DNA of 64,000 nucleotides. Origin: Pseudanabaena sp. PCC 6802. Lineage in GTDB: Bacteria; Cyanobacteriota; Cyanobacteriia; Pseudanabaenales; Pseudanabaenaceae. Under the pieces are notes generated by a model. That model saw nothing but the letters and a program-made list of their open reading frames with translations, was not told the DNA's origin and did no database searches. Both the position numbers and the translations under genes were made by a program. Positions 9,266 to 17,862 of this stretch are shown piece after piece. The stretch's first letter is position 1, and the number at the start of each line of letters is the position of its first letter. The DNA is taken from positions 1 to 64,000 of the forward strand of contig NZ_KB235910.1 of the NCBI RefSeq assembly GCF_000332175.1. The letters run 5' to 3'.

Positions 9266-9354
9266 CTACAGACTAAAGGGGTAACACCCCTTTTGGGGGA
9301 CGCACCCCCTACACCTTATCTGAAACTTCAACTATAAATTAATATAGTCTGTAG
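9266..9354. repeat. Dispersed dual-hairpin element, family C
   Basis: Perfect 10-bp terminal inverted repeats CTACAGACTA (9266-9275) and TAGTCTGTAG (9345-9354) enclose two hairpins, GGGGTAACACCCC and GGGGGACGCACCCCC. The core design is that of families A and B but the ends are different. The rest of 9128-9522 holds no gene I can support. Confidence 0.75.
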
Positions 9355-9522
9355 TGAGAGACGAAGGTTGAGGATTGTATGACGAAACAAACACAATCGT
9401 AGCAATTATACTCAATCAGTTTGCAACGGTTTATACACCCGCTCTCGGCACTAAATTTGCTGGAGCATTGAAGTTTTAACCACCTTCAACACCCAATACA
9501 TCATGAGTTAGGCCGACCAACC

Positions 9523-10152
9523 CTAAACCTGAGAGTTGCGGATGACATCGCGCCAAGCCTTGACTGCTTCTGGTTCTTCTTCTGGTCTGATGTAGGTTGG
9601 CAAAAGGTTGATATCCAGATTGGGGAATAACTCGCTGCGGGTGATGGTGTCGTAACCAGTTCGATCTTCGCGTAGACGGTACAGAGCTAGTTGTCCGTCT
9701 TGCCAAAACCAGACTTCAAGCACCTGCAAACCCTTATAAATTTCTAGCAGATCGATATTGCCGCTCGTAACCACAATCTCGATCGCTAGATCGGGGAATT
9801 CTTTACGATTGCCAATGCAATAGCTTTCATCCGGCTCTAGACCTCGCATCTGAGCCGCCTGCTTAAATGTAGCCGAGCCATAACTGTATAGAGGAATATC
9901 TACCTCCAGGGCGTAAATTTCCAGAAGCCGCGCCAGGATCTTCTTGAGGGCTTCATGCTCTAAAGAAGTAGTCATAATCTCCAGGTTTCCCTCCAGGTAG
10001 GTAAGTCGGAGATGAGGGCGATCGCGAAATATTTCGACCAACTGCTCGTAGGCTTGCCAACTAATTTCGTGCAGCAGAATACGCGATTCCGCGATCGCTG
10101 GACTAACCAACCTCTCTAGATCTGCCTGAGGAATATCTAAAGTGACTCTCAT
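9523..10152 (-). CDS. Uma2 family protein (DUF820, PD-(D/E)XK fold)
   Basis: This 209-residue protein belongs to the Uma2 family, which is greatly expanded in cyanobacteria and has a restriction-endonuclease-like fold. Visible conserved parts are LTYLEGNLEIMTTS, GLEPDESYCIG, the acidic core FPDLAIEIV and LEIYKGLQVLEVWFW. The role of the family in the cell is not settled, and nuclease activity is inferred from the fold. It is closely similar along its length to the protein at 62286-62891, so the two are paralogues. It stands alone. A HIP1 site lies near the start and a family A repeat lies beyond its 5' end. Confidence 0.88.
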   Translation of the reverse strand: MRVTLDIPQADLERLVSPAIAESRILLHEISWQAYEQLVEIFRDRPHLRLTYLEGNLEIMTTSLEHEALKKILARLLEIYALEVDIPLYSYGSATFKQAAQMRGLEPDESYCIGNRKEFPDLAIEIVVTSGNIDLLEIYKGLQVLEVWFWQDGQLALYRLREDRTGYDTITRSELFPNLDINLLPTYIRPEEEPEAVKAWRDVIRNSQV

Positions 10153-10198
10153 AGGCGAATGTAAAACAACTATAAAGCTGGTAGCTAAAACCTACTAA

Positions 10199-10303
10199 TA
10201 TAGCTATAGCCAACAGGCTTAGGACGGGGTGCAGGGGTTCCACCCCTGCATGGGGGCGCAGCCCCCACACCCCCATGTCCTAACAGATCTGTCTATGGCT
10301 ATA
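10199..10303. repeat. Dispersed dual-hairpin element, family A
   Basis: This is a near-consensus copy. The left end is TATAGCTATAGCC, followed by GCAGGGGTTCCACCCCTGC and TGGGGGCGCAGCCCCCA hairpins and the right end AGATCTGTCTATGGCTATA. Its right end is fused into the last codons of the broken SIMPL copy. Confidence 0.9.
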
Positions 10304-10747
10304 ACTAAACTCTACAGTAACAGAGGTTTGAACTCTTTGTTCGCCACCAATTACAGGCTTTGATGGAGCAGCATCGGCGGCTTGCAGCGCAGCGCGATTA
10401 GTAAATACTGGTTGAATTGGCGAAGCATTATTTACCTGGATGGTGCGGACGGACTGCTCTTTGAGATTGAGCGCGCCGAGCACGGCATCAGCTTGCGCGT
10501 CTTTGACCGCATCTTGCAACGAGGCATTACGGGTTGCACGAATTGCATCTTCGGGTGCAATAAAGCTAATTTGATCGACGCGATTGGCACCAGAGTTAAC
10601 GGCTGCATCCAGGGTGGTGCCCGCTTCGTCGAGGGAGGTGACGAAACTAACGCTGGCTTGTCCCGTAAAACCTACCTGGCGCTGGCGATTATTTTCGAAT
10701 TGTTTTAGTCCTTGCAAAACTTGGATGCGTCGATCGGTATTTTCCAT
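10280..10747 (-). pseudogene. Truncated duplicate of the SIMPL-domain gene
   Basis: The 155-residue frame repeats, almost word for word, the C-terminal two thirds of the SIMPL (DUF541) protein at 20464-21216. Shared stretches include NNRQRQVGFTGQASVSFV and NSGANRVDQISFIAPEDAIR. It lacks the signal peptide and the first half and has lost two codons (DAQADAV against DAQAQADAV). Its first 15 residues are unrelated to the long copy. At the 3' end the intact copy reads AGTTATTAG (stop), whereas here AGTTAT continues into the family A repeat and adds SHRQIC before a new stop. With no export signal it is unlikely to work. Confidence 0.8.
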
Positions 10748-10818
10748 GAGTCGATAAGTTTGCGATTGGCTGGGTTGAGACGAACTTTGACCGCTTTTAT
10801 CATGAGTTTTGATAGCCG

Positions 10819-11457
10819 TTAAGGTAAGCTAATCAGCCCGCGCTTCAGCGCCACAATCACGGCTTGAGTGCGATCGCTAACATTCAGCTTACCGAGAATA
10901 TTGTTAATGTGAGATTTGACCGTTCCTTCTGTAATTTGCAGCGTTGCGCCAATCTCCATATTGCTCATCCCTACTGGGATCAATTCCAGAACTTCGCGTT
11001 CTCGCTTACTCAATACAGGGCTACTCATCCGTTCTGCTAATCTCATGCCGATATCGGGTGGGATGAACGATCGCCCAGCATGGACTGTCCGAATGCACTG
11101 TAATAGCTCCTCAAGGGGAGTATCTTTGAGGAGATAGGCTTTTGCCCCTGCCTGCAAGCCTCGGTAAATATCCTCGTCGCCATCATAGGTTGTGAGGATA
11201 ATCAGGCGAGCTTCGGGGAACTGCGAGCGAATCTGCGCGATCGCTTCTGCTCCGCTCATTTCTGGCATCCGCAAATCGACTAATCCGATATCAGGTTGGA
11301 GTTGCGCAAATAATTCCACCATTTCGCGGCCATTCCTGGCTTGACCGACAACGTGAAGGTTTGCCTCTGGGTCAATTTCGAGCATTGTGGCAATACCTGA
11401 GCGTACCACCGGATGATCGTCGGCAATTAAGATGCGGATGGGAGGTTTCTGGCTCAT
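10819..11457 (-). CDS. NarL/FixJ-type response regulator
   Basis: This is a 212-residue two-component regulator. The receiver domain (about 1-125) has the acidic pair in ILIADDHPVV, the phospho-accepting Asp in DIGLVDLRMPEMSG and the Lys in AYLLKDTP. The C-terminal LuxR helix-turn-helix is SKREREVLELIPVGMSNMEIGA cut here only for length, followed by EGTVKSHINNILGKL. It starts 17 bases after the stop of the sensor kinase gene and has an AGGA site ahead of its ATG, so the two are co-transcribed. It should bind DNA when phosphorylated by that kinase. Target genes are not visible. Confidence 0.92.
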   Translation of the reverse strand: MSQKPPIRILIADDHPVVRSGIATMLEIDPEANLHVVGQARNGREMVELFAQLQPDIGLVDLRMPEMSGAEAIAQIRSQFPEARLIILTTYDGDEDIYRGLQAGAKAYLLKDTPLEELLQCIRTVHAGRSFIPPDIGMRLAERMSSPVLSKREREVLELIPVGMSNMEIGATLQITEGTVKSHINNILGKLNVSDRTQAVIVALKRGLISLP

Positions 11458-11474
11458 AATGCACTGTCCTCTTT

Positions 11475-14294
11475 CTATAGAACTTTTATCTTGCGCGTCG
11501 TTGGCAAGGGTGCTGTTAATGGCACGATCGCCACCACTTCTGTTCCTTGCCCCACTTGGCTATTGACGATCGACTGCCCGCCTAGATTCTGAACGCGCTC
11601 CCGCATTCCCACTAGACCAAAACCCAAACCATTATGGCGATCGGGAGTAAATCCATCACCATCATCCTTTACTTTCAATCGAATGACTTGGGCATCAAAG
11701 GTCAATTCCACAGAAATTGAACTGGCATTGGCATGTTTGATCGCGTTAACAGTCGCTTCCTGCACAATTCGCAACAGATTCGTTTCGACATCGTCAGGGA
11801 GGCGATAAGGAGGGGCTTGAATCTGGCACTGAACTTGGAGGTTAGTACCCGTTGTCAGCCCATTGACCAGGCGTTGTAAAGTATGGCTCAAACCTTCTCG
11901 ATCTAATAGAGGTGGACGGAGTGCCCAGACCGATCGCCGCGCTTCTGCTAACCCTTCTCGTGCTAAATCGTAGGTTGCGTCGATCATAGCTCGAACCTTC
12001 GAGTTGTTTGCTACTACAACTTTTGCCGTTTCCAACTGAAGAATTACCCCTGTGAACACTTGTGCGAGCGTATCGTGAATCTCGCGGGCAATGCGGTTGC
12101 GCTCTTCTAAAGTTGAGGCTTCTTCAGCGCGTTTGCGTTCGCGTAGTTCAGCCTCTCGCTGTTCGCTAATGTCTGCGATCAGACCATAGTATCCTTTCAC
12201 TCGATTACTATGACCGAAGTCAGGGATTAAAGTAGCGCTGATATACTTTTCGCCCAATGGATTGGGAATTCTCGCTTCAAATGTTGTAATCTGCCCTGCC
12301 AATGCTCGATCGATAAACGGCTCAGAAATTTGATAAGCCACTTCACCCAGGAGGTCGCGGATATGCTTGCCCAGAATTCGATCGCGAGGACAACCAAACC
12401 AGACCTCATAGGTTTGGTTGACAAACCGAAAGCGCCGATTTGCATCGACATAACAGATACAAACAGGTAGCGCATCGGTGATCAGTCGCAGTTCCTGTTC
12501 TCGATGGCGCAGAGCCTCTTCAGATGCTTGTAGTGCTGCTGTGCGGTGCGCTACTTGATGTTCTAAAGTCCGATTGTAGTCGAACAATAGCTGCTCTGCC
12601 TGTTTGCGCTGGGTAATGTCTTGAAAGGCGGCGATCGCATAAGCGACATTGCCCATTCGATCGAAGATCGGAGTTCCCCGACCTTCTATGGAGACGATCC
12701 GGTCGCTGTGGCGGATTTCTAAATCTTCGGCTGTGGTTCGATCGCCTCTGAGCGCTCGCACGATCGGCAATGCTTCTGTGGGATAGTGACGATCGGTACC
12801 AGCCACATAGATTTGATATATCTCCGCGATCGCTTCAGTAGGGACTGATGAGATCGCGCCTTTGCCCAATAACTGAATCGCCTTCTGGTTTGTGTAATAA
12901 GGATGACCTGCTGCATCCAGCACCGCAATTCCCACAGGTACCGCCTCCAGGAATTGCTTGAGTCGGCTCTCATTCTGCGATCGAGCTTCGTTCAGAGCTT
13001 GCAGTTCGATAAAGGAAGTTTGAAGTCGATCGGCCATCTCATTGAAGGATGTGGCAAGTTCTCCTAAATCGCCCGATCGCTTAATTTCGACAGTCTGTTC
13101 CCATTCTCCTCTGGCGAGTGCTTTGGCAGAGCGACTGAGGCTGACCAGTGGGCGAGTAATCCATCTAGCTGTGAGAATACTAATAGCAGCTCCAACCATT
13201 AAAGCGGCAATACACAATAGGATAGTGATGTAGGTGTTGGCTTGGATGCGCTCCATGAAATCGGCTTCTGGAATCACCGTTACAATCAGCCAATCTAACC
13301 CCCGTGGATCTTTAAACGGTAGTACCTGGACAAACTGTTGTTTGCCATCCATATTGAAATCTAATAGCTGAGAAGACTGAATTCGGTCGAAACTACTAAA
13401 GCGATCGCGCAGGTATTTTGCCGTTGCCTGTACGGTTCTATTCTGATTGGACATTGCGTTGAAGCGTTGAGCCGGATTAGAATGACTCCCGCTAGTCGCT
13501 CTCTCAGTCGAAGTAGAGACTAGCATTCCCGATCGCTCGATGATAAAAGCGGTGCCGCTCTTGCCAATCTCCAGGCTTTCTAGAAATCGGTTCATCTCTT
13601 GCGGCAAGAAAAAATCGGTCGCACAAACTCCTCGCAACGATTTATTCGTCGGATCGTAGATTGGCATACTGGCCGTAATTGTGGGTAAACCCGTGGCGAA
13701 ACTGGCATAGATAGGACTCCAGGTTGGCTGACCCGCAACCACTGCTGCCTTGTACCACGGACGCAGCCGTGCATCGAACCGTTTTGTAGCTTTGCGCAAG
13801 AGGAGATCGCGCTTGCCCTGGGAATTTAAGCTGTAATAATGCGAAATATTATTGGTAGTAGCGTTACTAATCCAAAGCTGCAATGAGCTTTCTCCTGCCA
13901 GTCTGCCAGTGCCAATAGCCCCTCCGATGCGATCGCTACCACAATAAATCAAGCTAGTGGAAGGAAACATCAGGGTTTGTTGCCAGAATTGATCCTCTCC
14001 CTTGGCATTGTCTACATCAATGCTATTCTGGGCAAAAGCGATCGCATTAAAGCGATTGATAGTATGCGGAATCTCCGTATAGGTTCTAAGTTTTTCTTCA
14101 ATCCGATTTGTAATGCCGCGCCGCAGTTGACTGGACAAATCGCTAACAGTTTGCTGTCCATTTCTAAACGAAAAATAACCGACTAAACCAACGGTTAAAA
14201 GAGTTTGCCCTACAAACGGAAGAATTAGAACGGCTTGTAAGGGCACAGTTTTCGAAATTTGGAGGATTGCATGGTTAAGTCGTTTGAGTAACAT
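11475..14294 (-). CDS. CACHE-HAMP-PAS-PAS sensor histidine kinase (NarX/DesK type)
   Basis: This 939-residue membrane sensor is the partner of the regulator downstream. Order: a short cytoplasmic N-terminus, TM1 (LILPFVGQTLLTVGLVGYFSF), a periplasmic double-CACHE ligand domain of about 300 residues, TM2 (TYITILLCIAALMVGAAISIL), a HAMP domain, two PAS domains (about 460-570 and 605-720), then HisKA_3 with the phospho-His in RNRIAREIHDTLAQ and an HATPase domain (NAIKHANAS, GLGFGLVGMRERV). The start at 14294 is chosen because AGGAAG precedes it at good distance. A TTG at 14327 and an ATG at 14309 lie upstream without such a site. The ligand is unknown, though CACHE domains usually bind small extracellular molecules. 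Confidence 0.88.
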   Translation of the reverse strand: MLLKRLNHAILQISKTVPLQAVLILPFVGQTLLTVGLVGYFSFRNGQQTVSDLSSQLRRGITNRIEEKLRTYTEIPHTINRFNAIAFAQNSIDVDNAKGEDQFWQQTLMFPSTSLIYCGSDRIGGAIGTGRLAGESSLQLWISNATTNNISHYYSLNSQGKRDLLLRKATKRFDARLRPWYKAAVVAGQPTWSPIYASFATGLPTITASMPIYDPTNKSLRGVCATDFFLPQEMNRFLESLEIGKSGTAFIIERSGMLVSTSTERATSGSHSNPAQRFNAMSNQNRTVQATAKYLRDRFSSFDRIQSSQLLDFNMDGKQQFVQVLPFKDPRGLDWLIVTVIPEADFMERIQANTYITILLCIAALMVGAAISILTARWITRPLVSLSRSAKALARGEWEQTVEIKRSGDLGELATSFNEMADRLQTSFIELQALNEARSQNESRLKQFLEAVPVGIAVLDAAGHPYYTNQKAIQLLGKGAISSVPTEAIAEIYQIYVAGTDRHYPTEALPIVRALRGDRTTAEDLEIRHSDRIVSIEGRGTPIFDRMGNVAYAIAAFQDITQRKQAEQLLFDYNRTLEHQVAHRTAALQASEEALRHREQELRLITDALPVCICYVDANRRFRFVNQTYEVWFGCPRDRILGKHIRDLLGEVAYQISEPFIDRALAGQITTFEARIPNPLGEKYISATLIPDFGHSNRVKGYYGLIADISEQREAELRERKRAEEASTLEERNRIAREIHDTLAQVFTGVILQLETAKVVVANNSKVRAMIDATYDLAREGLAEARRSVWALRPPLLDREGLSHTLQRLVNGLTTGTNLQVQCQIQAPPYRLPDDVETNLLRIVQEATVNAIKHANASSISVELTFDAQVIRLKVKDDGDGFTPDRHNGLGFGLVGMRERVQNLGGQSIVNSQVGQGTEVVAIVPLTAPLPTTRKIKVL

Positions 14295-14456
14295 AGCAAG
14301 CTTCCTCATAATTGTTCGCGAATCCAATTCGATCGCTATCGTAATTGTGAGCTATAATCGCGAATTCGTCAAATTATGAGGACATACACAGGCAACATAT
14401 TTGACTTTAAAACCGTAATAAGTACATTCAACTCTTCAGCATATAGTTTCTCCCCA

Positions 14457-14525
14457 AATTTGTAAGTGATAAAAAGTGTGAATTTGTAAGTGAGAAAAAG
14501 TGTGAATTTGTGTGAGAAAAAGTTG
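14457..14525 (+). repeat. Tandem repeat, about three 24-bp units, in the 5' region of a small-protein cluster
   Basis: Units AATTTGTAAGTGATAAAAAG, AATTTGTAAGTGAGAAAAAG and a shortened AATTTGTGTGAGAAAAAG are each followed by TGTG or TTGG. The 550-bp stretch 14295-14844 has no gene. It holds this repeat and the palindrome at 14616. Confidence 0.7.
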
Positions 14526-14615
14526 GTTCATCTACCAAATGAATGTAAAAGCAAGTAAATAAACAAGCCCAGTATAGGTTTGAGAGTCGTATTGCACATT
14601 TTTACAGATCGGCCA

Positions 14616-14637
14616 AACTCTAACTTTAGTTAGAGTT
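14616..14637. promoter_or_regulatory. 22-bp palindrome, possible operator
   Basis: AACTCTAACT and its exact complement AGTTAGAGTT flank TT. It sits about 210 bases ahead of the DUF4278 gene in a gene-free region. A dimeric regulator could bind here, or it may form a hairpin in a long 5' leader. Confidence 0.45.
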
Positions 14638-14844
14638 GATTTTGCGCTTTAGTTGGAGTAAAAGATGTATCTCCCGCTGAATGTAAATTGTGAGTTAGTC
14701 ATCTACTATGTAGCCATGGATGAGGAACAAGTCAGTGATTCTCAGGCTTGAACTCAGTTTGCAGTAGAGTTTGATGAATATATCAGGTTCAAACTTTCTA
14801 TCTATCTTTCAAATCAACGATTTAACCTACAAGGAGTCTTAATC

Positions 14845-15114
14845 ATGAAACTCACCTATCGCGGCATCTCTTACGAAGTTTCTGCCCCTATCCAGCCTAA
14901 CTCCGTTCCTAAGGAACAACCCAAATTTAAACTCATTTATCGAGGCAACACATTCGACTACACTCCACGTCCTATGGTGGTGCCTGAAGCGGAAGAAACA
15001 GATTGGTCAACTGTAACCCTAATCTACCGAGGGAATACCTACGAGCGTAGACTTCCCCCGCCCAAACCCTATCAAAAGCCCCGTGCGATCAACTGGCGTT
15101 GGCAGTTTGAATAA
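14845..15114 (+). CDS. DUF4278 domain protein with three YRG repeats
   Basis: This 89-residue basic protein belongs to the cyanobacterial DUF4278 group. The hallmark is repeated three times: LTYRGISYE at the start, LIYRGNTFDY in the middle and LIYRGNTYERR near the end. There is no signal peptide or membrane segment. AAGGAG lies 8 bases ahead of the ATG. The function of the domain is not known to me. Genes after it on the same strand have similar strong ribosome-binding sites, so it may open a co-expressed set. Confidence 0.8.
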   Translation: MKLTYRGISYEVSAPIQPNSVPKEQPKFKLIYRGNTFDYTPRPMVVPEAEETDWSTVTLIYRGNTYERRLPPPKPYQKPRAINWRWQFE

Positions 15115-15183
15115 TGTATCGTCTAATACCTCTTCATCAGAATTGCTACTAATCCAATATTTCAAGTATGAGGTGTAAATGTT

Positions 15184-15504
15184 ATGAGCTTATTTACGCA
15201 ATTGCCTAAAATATCTGCTTTCACAGAATCAGATCGCCAGAAAGCAGACAAATGGCAAAAGTACAGCGACTCAGACCAAATTCCAACTGAACAGAGCGAT
15301 CGCTCTGTTAGCAAAGTTCAGTCGATCCTAACTCTAATAGGGAATCTATGGCAGAACGCGATCGCATCCCTAACTAAAGAACCGGAAATACATGAACGGC
15401 AGGAAAAAGATCGCAGCGATTGGCATGAATACGACCCATGGACAAGCGAATGTTTCTTAAGAGACCGTTTCTTTAGAGATCAACTCAACGATCTCGATCG
15501 TTAA
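15184..15504 (+). CDS. Small hypothetical protein, paralogue of the next gene
   Basis: This is a 106-residue hydrophilic protein of no recognised family. Its central 40 residues (IPTEQSDRSVSKVQSILTLI and onward to LTKEPE) are almost identical to those of the following gene, while both ends differ. The shared DNA includes an 18-bp palindrome ACAGAGCGATCGCTCTGT at 15291-15308, a HIP1 octamer extended on both sides. The Glu- and Asp-rich end is WTSECFLRDRFFRDQLNDLD. The strand, the spacing of 69 bases from DUF4278 and the 13-base gap to its paralogue suggest joint transcription. Confidence 0.65.
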   Translation: MSLFTQLPKISAFTESDRQKADKWQKYSDSDQIPTEQSDRSVSKVQSILTLIGNLWQNAIASLTKEPEIHERQEKDRSDWHEYDPWTSECFLRDRFFRDQLNDLDR

Positions 15505-15517
15505 GGAGCCAAAAGTG

Positions 15518-15829
15518 ATGTATACATTGAATCTCCAAACAGCCATCCAGTGGAAAGATTACTGCGACTTAGAATTAATTCCAACTGAACAGAGCGATCG
15601 CTCTGTTAGCAAAGTTCAGTCAATCCTAACTCTAATAGGGAATCTATGGCAGAGTGCGATCGCATATCTAACCAAAGAACCGGAATTAAAGTTATGGCAA
15701 AACAAAGATCGCTTGGGTCACATGCATTGGCACGCTAATGACCCAGTGACAGGGAAATCAGTTTCCTTTGCTTCTGAGTTGGAAATGCTGAGCTGGATTG
15801 AGAACCTTTATAGTCGCGATCGCTGGTAA
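15518..15829 (+). CDS. Small hypothetical protein, duplicate of the previous gene
   Basis: This protein of about 103 residues shares the conserved core IPTEQSDRSVSKVQSILTLI with its upstream neighbour and then diverges into a His-rich stretch (HMHWHANDP). The duplication covers roughly 110 bp at near identity, including the HIP1 palindrome (15589-15606). AAGGAG at 15503-15508 serves either the ATG at 15518 or the GTG at 15515. No function is recognised. A recent tandem duplication with quick divergence of the ends is the simplest reading. Confidence 0.65.
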   Translation: MYTLNLQTAIQWKDYCDLELIPTEQSDRSVSKVQSILTLIGNLWQSAIAYLTKEPELKLWQNKDRLGHMHWHANDPVTGKSVSFASELEMLSWIENLYSRDRW

Positions 15830-15943
15830 CGAACTATATGCTCCATTCGCAAAATGATTTGTTCTGAAGATGCGATCGTTAAACTCAGGCACGAATGCCG
15901 AACTTTATATTCCCAAAAACTCAATTTCTTAAAGGAGAAAATC

Positions 15944-16456
15944 ATGACTCACGCAATATTGCAGACAAAAATCAATGCTACAGCAATTCTTGTTGGTGCA
16001 ACATTAGCTGTAATAGGTGGTGTTTTACCTGCTTCAGCCAATGAACTCCTGAATGCCCACAACTCGTACCGATCGCAAGTCGGTGCACCACCCCTCACTT
16101 GGTCTAATACTTTGGCAAGGCAGGCTCAAGACTGGGCAAATCACCTCAGTTCCAACAGAAAATTCGAGCATAGCAGATCTGGTCAAGGAGAAAACCTTTG
16201 GATGGGTACATCACGTAAGTTTAGCTTTACACAAATGGTTGGGAGTTGGGGTGGAGAAAAGCAGTATTTTGTCAATGGAACCTTTCCTAATGTTAGCAAG
16301 ACTGGTGATTGGGCAAAAGTCGGTCACTATACTCAAGTAGTTTGGAGGAATACTAAGGAAGTAGGATGTGCTGGTGTTGACGGGCGTGATGGAAATTATA
16401 GACTCGTTTGTCGCTACTCTCCTGGAGGAAATGTTAAAGGACAACGTCCTTATTAA
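15944..16456 (+). CDS. Secreted CAP-domain (SCP/PR-1-like) protein
   Basis: This 170-residue exported protein has a signal peptide (hydrophobic TAILVGATLAVIGGVLPASA, cut near residue 27) and one CAP domain. Family hallmarks are LLNAHNSYRSQVGAPPLTW, the HYTQVVWRNTKEVGCA signature and the C-terminal CRYSPGGNVKGQ. The CAP histidines (in FEHSRSG and GHYTQVVW) are kept. CAP proteins bind lipids or cell-wall ligands or act extracellularly, and the exact role here is unknown. The start is the ATG at 15944, which has AAAGGAG 6 bases ahead. An upstream ATG at 15854 would add 30 residues before the signal peptide and is rejected. Confidence 0.9.
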   Translation: MTHAILQTKINATAILVGATLAVIGGVLPASANELLNAHNSYRSQVGAPPLTWSNTLARQAQDWANHLSSNRKFEHSRSGQGENLWMGTSRKFSFTQMVGSWGGEKQYFVNGTFPNVSKTGDWAKVGHYTQVVWRNTKEVGCAGVDGRDGNYRLVCRYSPGGNVKGQRPY

Positions 16457-16482
16457 TTGAGTCAGCAACCTGTAGGATAAAT

Positions 16483-16517
16483 CAGCAGGAATGTAATCAT
16501 AGTGGGCATTCCTGCTG
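16483..16517. repeat. 11-bp perfect stem-loop downstream of the CAP gene
   Basis: CAGCAGGAATG (16483-16493) pairs with CATTCCTGCTG (16507-16517) over a 13-base loop. A second short stem (GAGCCA/TGGCTC) follows at 16530-16550. There is no T-run. These may end the CAP transcript or stabilise its 3' end. Confidence 0.5.
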
Positions 16518-16685
16518 GTAGAGCTTTAGGAGCCAAATGCTTACTGGCTCTTACTTCTCTCGTTATCTTTTTAAATGTAATCTCACGTAGTGTAAGTTCA
16601 TGAACGAGAAGTAGAGAGCATCTAGATGTGGAGAGAAGTAAGCACAAAGAGAACAGTGATTAACAATAGCATATGAGGTAGAGAA

Positions 16686-17078
16686 ATGAATTTTGGTGAC
16701 ATATTTACAATTGCCAAGAATTTTCCAGTAAAAGCCCTAAAAGGTTTTTTCATTGGTTGCTTAATAGGTCTAATAACTTGGTTTGTAAGTAGTATTTTTA
16801 AGGGAACATTGTATTATCCCATGTTATTTATTGGGTCTTCTGGAGTTGGGTTATACTGTGGTTTGTTTTTTTCAAATCAATTGACAAAGTTTGGGGTAAT
16901 CTTTGTGTTTACTACTCTAACTTACATAGCTATGAGTACTAACATTAGAGATGTGTTTGGAGGGAATGAGCAAGAACTTCTAAGTTATATAGCAACCTAT
17001 GGTTTTCTTTGCCTCATCTTTGGTGGTGGGATAGATAGTATTTCCACCTGGAGTAATGATGAAAGCAAAAAATCTTGA
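16686..17078 (+). CDS. Small integral membrane protein, unknown
   Basis: This 130-residue protein has about four hydrophobic segments (near residues 20-36, 42-62, 68-86 and 100-118) and a short charged tail NDESKKS. AT-rich codons and the absence of HIP1 sites set it apart from core genes. AGGTAGAG lies ahead of the ATG. No family is recognised. It sits within a run of small exported or membrane proteins on the same strand. Confidence 0.65.
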   Translation: MNFGDIFTIAKNFPVKALKGFFIGCLIGLITWFVSSIFKGTLYYPMLFIGSSGVGLYCGLFFSNQLTKFGVIFVFTTLTYIAMSTNIRDVFGGNEQELLSYIATYGFLCLIFGGGIDSISTWSNDESKKS

Positions 17079-17101
17079 CCCATAAAGAAAATAACTGATT
17101 C

Positions 17102-17272
17102 TCAATTTTGCATAACCCCAAAGATATTTTCATCAGTCAATTGAAATTCCTTGGATAGTGCGAACATAATCTCGGAGGTTGAGCGAAAGAAAGTACGATC
17201 ACCTTCCCAAAATTCTTGCAATAGAAATGCGATCGCTTCAAACAAACCGTCATCCAGAATACCTGGAGGACA
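17102..17272 (-). pseudogene. Remnant of an unidentified gene, no start codon
   Basis: The minus strand is open over 56 codons from 17272 to a TGA at 17102-17104. It has protein-like composition (LDDGLFEAIAFLLQEFWEGD, later EFQLTDENIFGVMQN) but no plausible ATG and a stop directly upstream. A HIP1 site lies in frame. It reads as the C-terminal fragment of an acidic helical protein whose 5' part was lost. The family is not recognised. Confidence 0.35.
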
Positions 17273-17293
17273 TTATCTTCAAGGAGAAGAACA

Positions 17294-17791
17294 ATGACTA
17301 CTATTAACTGTTTTCCAGTCGAATCGAAAAATAGACCAACTGTGATTCTTAATGCTCTTTCTGTTGGAGTGCTAACTTCAATATCTCTAACGCTGATTGC
17401 ATTAGCTGGAGCACCATTGGTTTTGGCTCAAACCCCTGTCATGCCAAAGCCAGATCGTAATGGCGATTACTTTGGTAATGAAGCACTCATCCAAGGCACA
17501 GTACCGAGACCATATTCCGCCGGCTCGTTATGGCAAGTCGTCGTTCCAGGGGGGGTAGATTGTCATAGCGGTGTTGGGTTAGATTATGGAATTACACGAC
17601 AGTTCAAGCGAGGAGAGCTTTTGCAGGCAGATTTAGGTCGTGGAGGTGCTGACGAAGTGTTAAGGAATGCAAAAGATAGGAATGGTAAACCCTGGATGCG
17701 TGTAAGAAGCGCTTCAGGAGAGAACTACAACTGTTATGTCAGAGCCAACAATGCCTCTATTCAGCCTTATCAAGGAAAAGGAAAAATATAA
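17294..17791 (+). CDS. Secreted protein with an SH3-like C-terminus, unknown function
   Basis: This 165-residue protein is preceded by AAGGAG. A long signal peptide (hydrophobic VLTSISLTLIALAGAPLVLA, cut near QTPV) is followed by a globular part with two or three cysteines. The ending WMRVRSASGENYNCYVRANN resembles the last strands of bacterial SH3b modules, though the match is loose. It is probably extracellular or periplasmic. The gene neighbours and similar ribosome-binding site link it to the other small secreted proteins here. Confidence 0.65.
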   Translation: MTTINCFPVESKNRPTVILNALSVGVLTSISLTLIALAGAPLVLAQTPVMPKPDRNGDYFGNEALIQGTVPRPYSAGSLWQVVVPGGVDCHSGVGLDYGITRQFKRGELLQADLGRGGADEVLRNAKDRNGKPWMRVRSASGENYNCYVRANNASIQPYQGKGKI

Positions 17792-17862
17792 CGATCACCA
17801 CTTTCATCGAGTGCGTTAACGAAGTGTAGCGCATTCTCTAAATCTCTTTAAGGAACACATTC

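Noticed and set aside
9476-9706. Arg-rich frame overlapping the Uma2 gene end
   Set aside because: A shadow of the Uma2 coding sequence in another frame.
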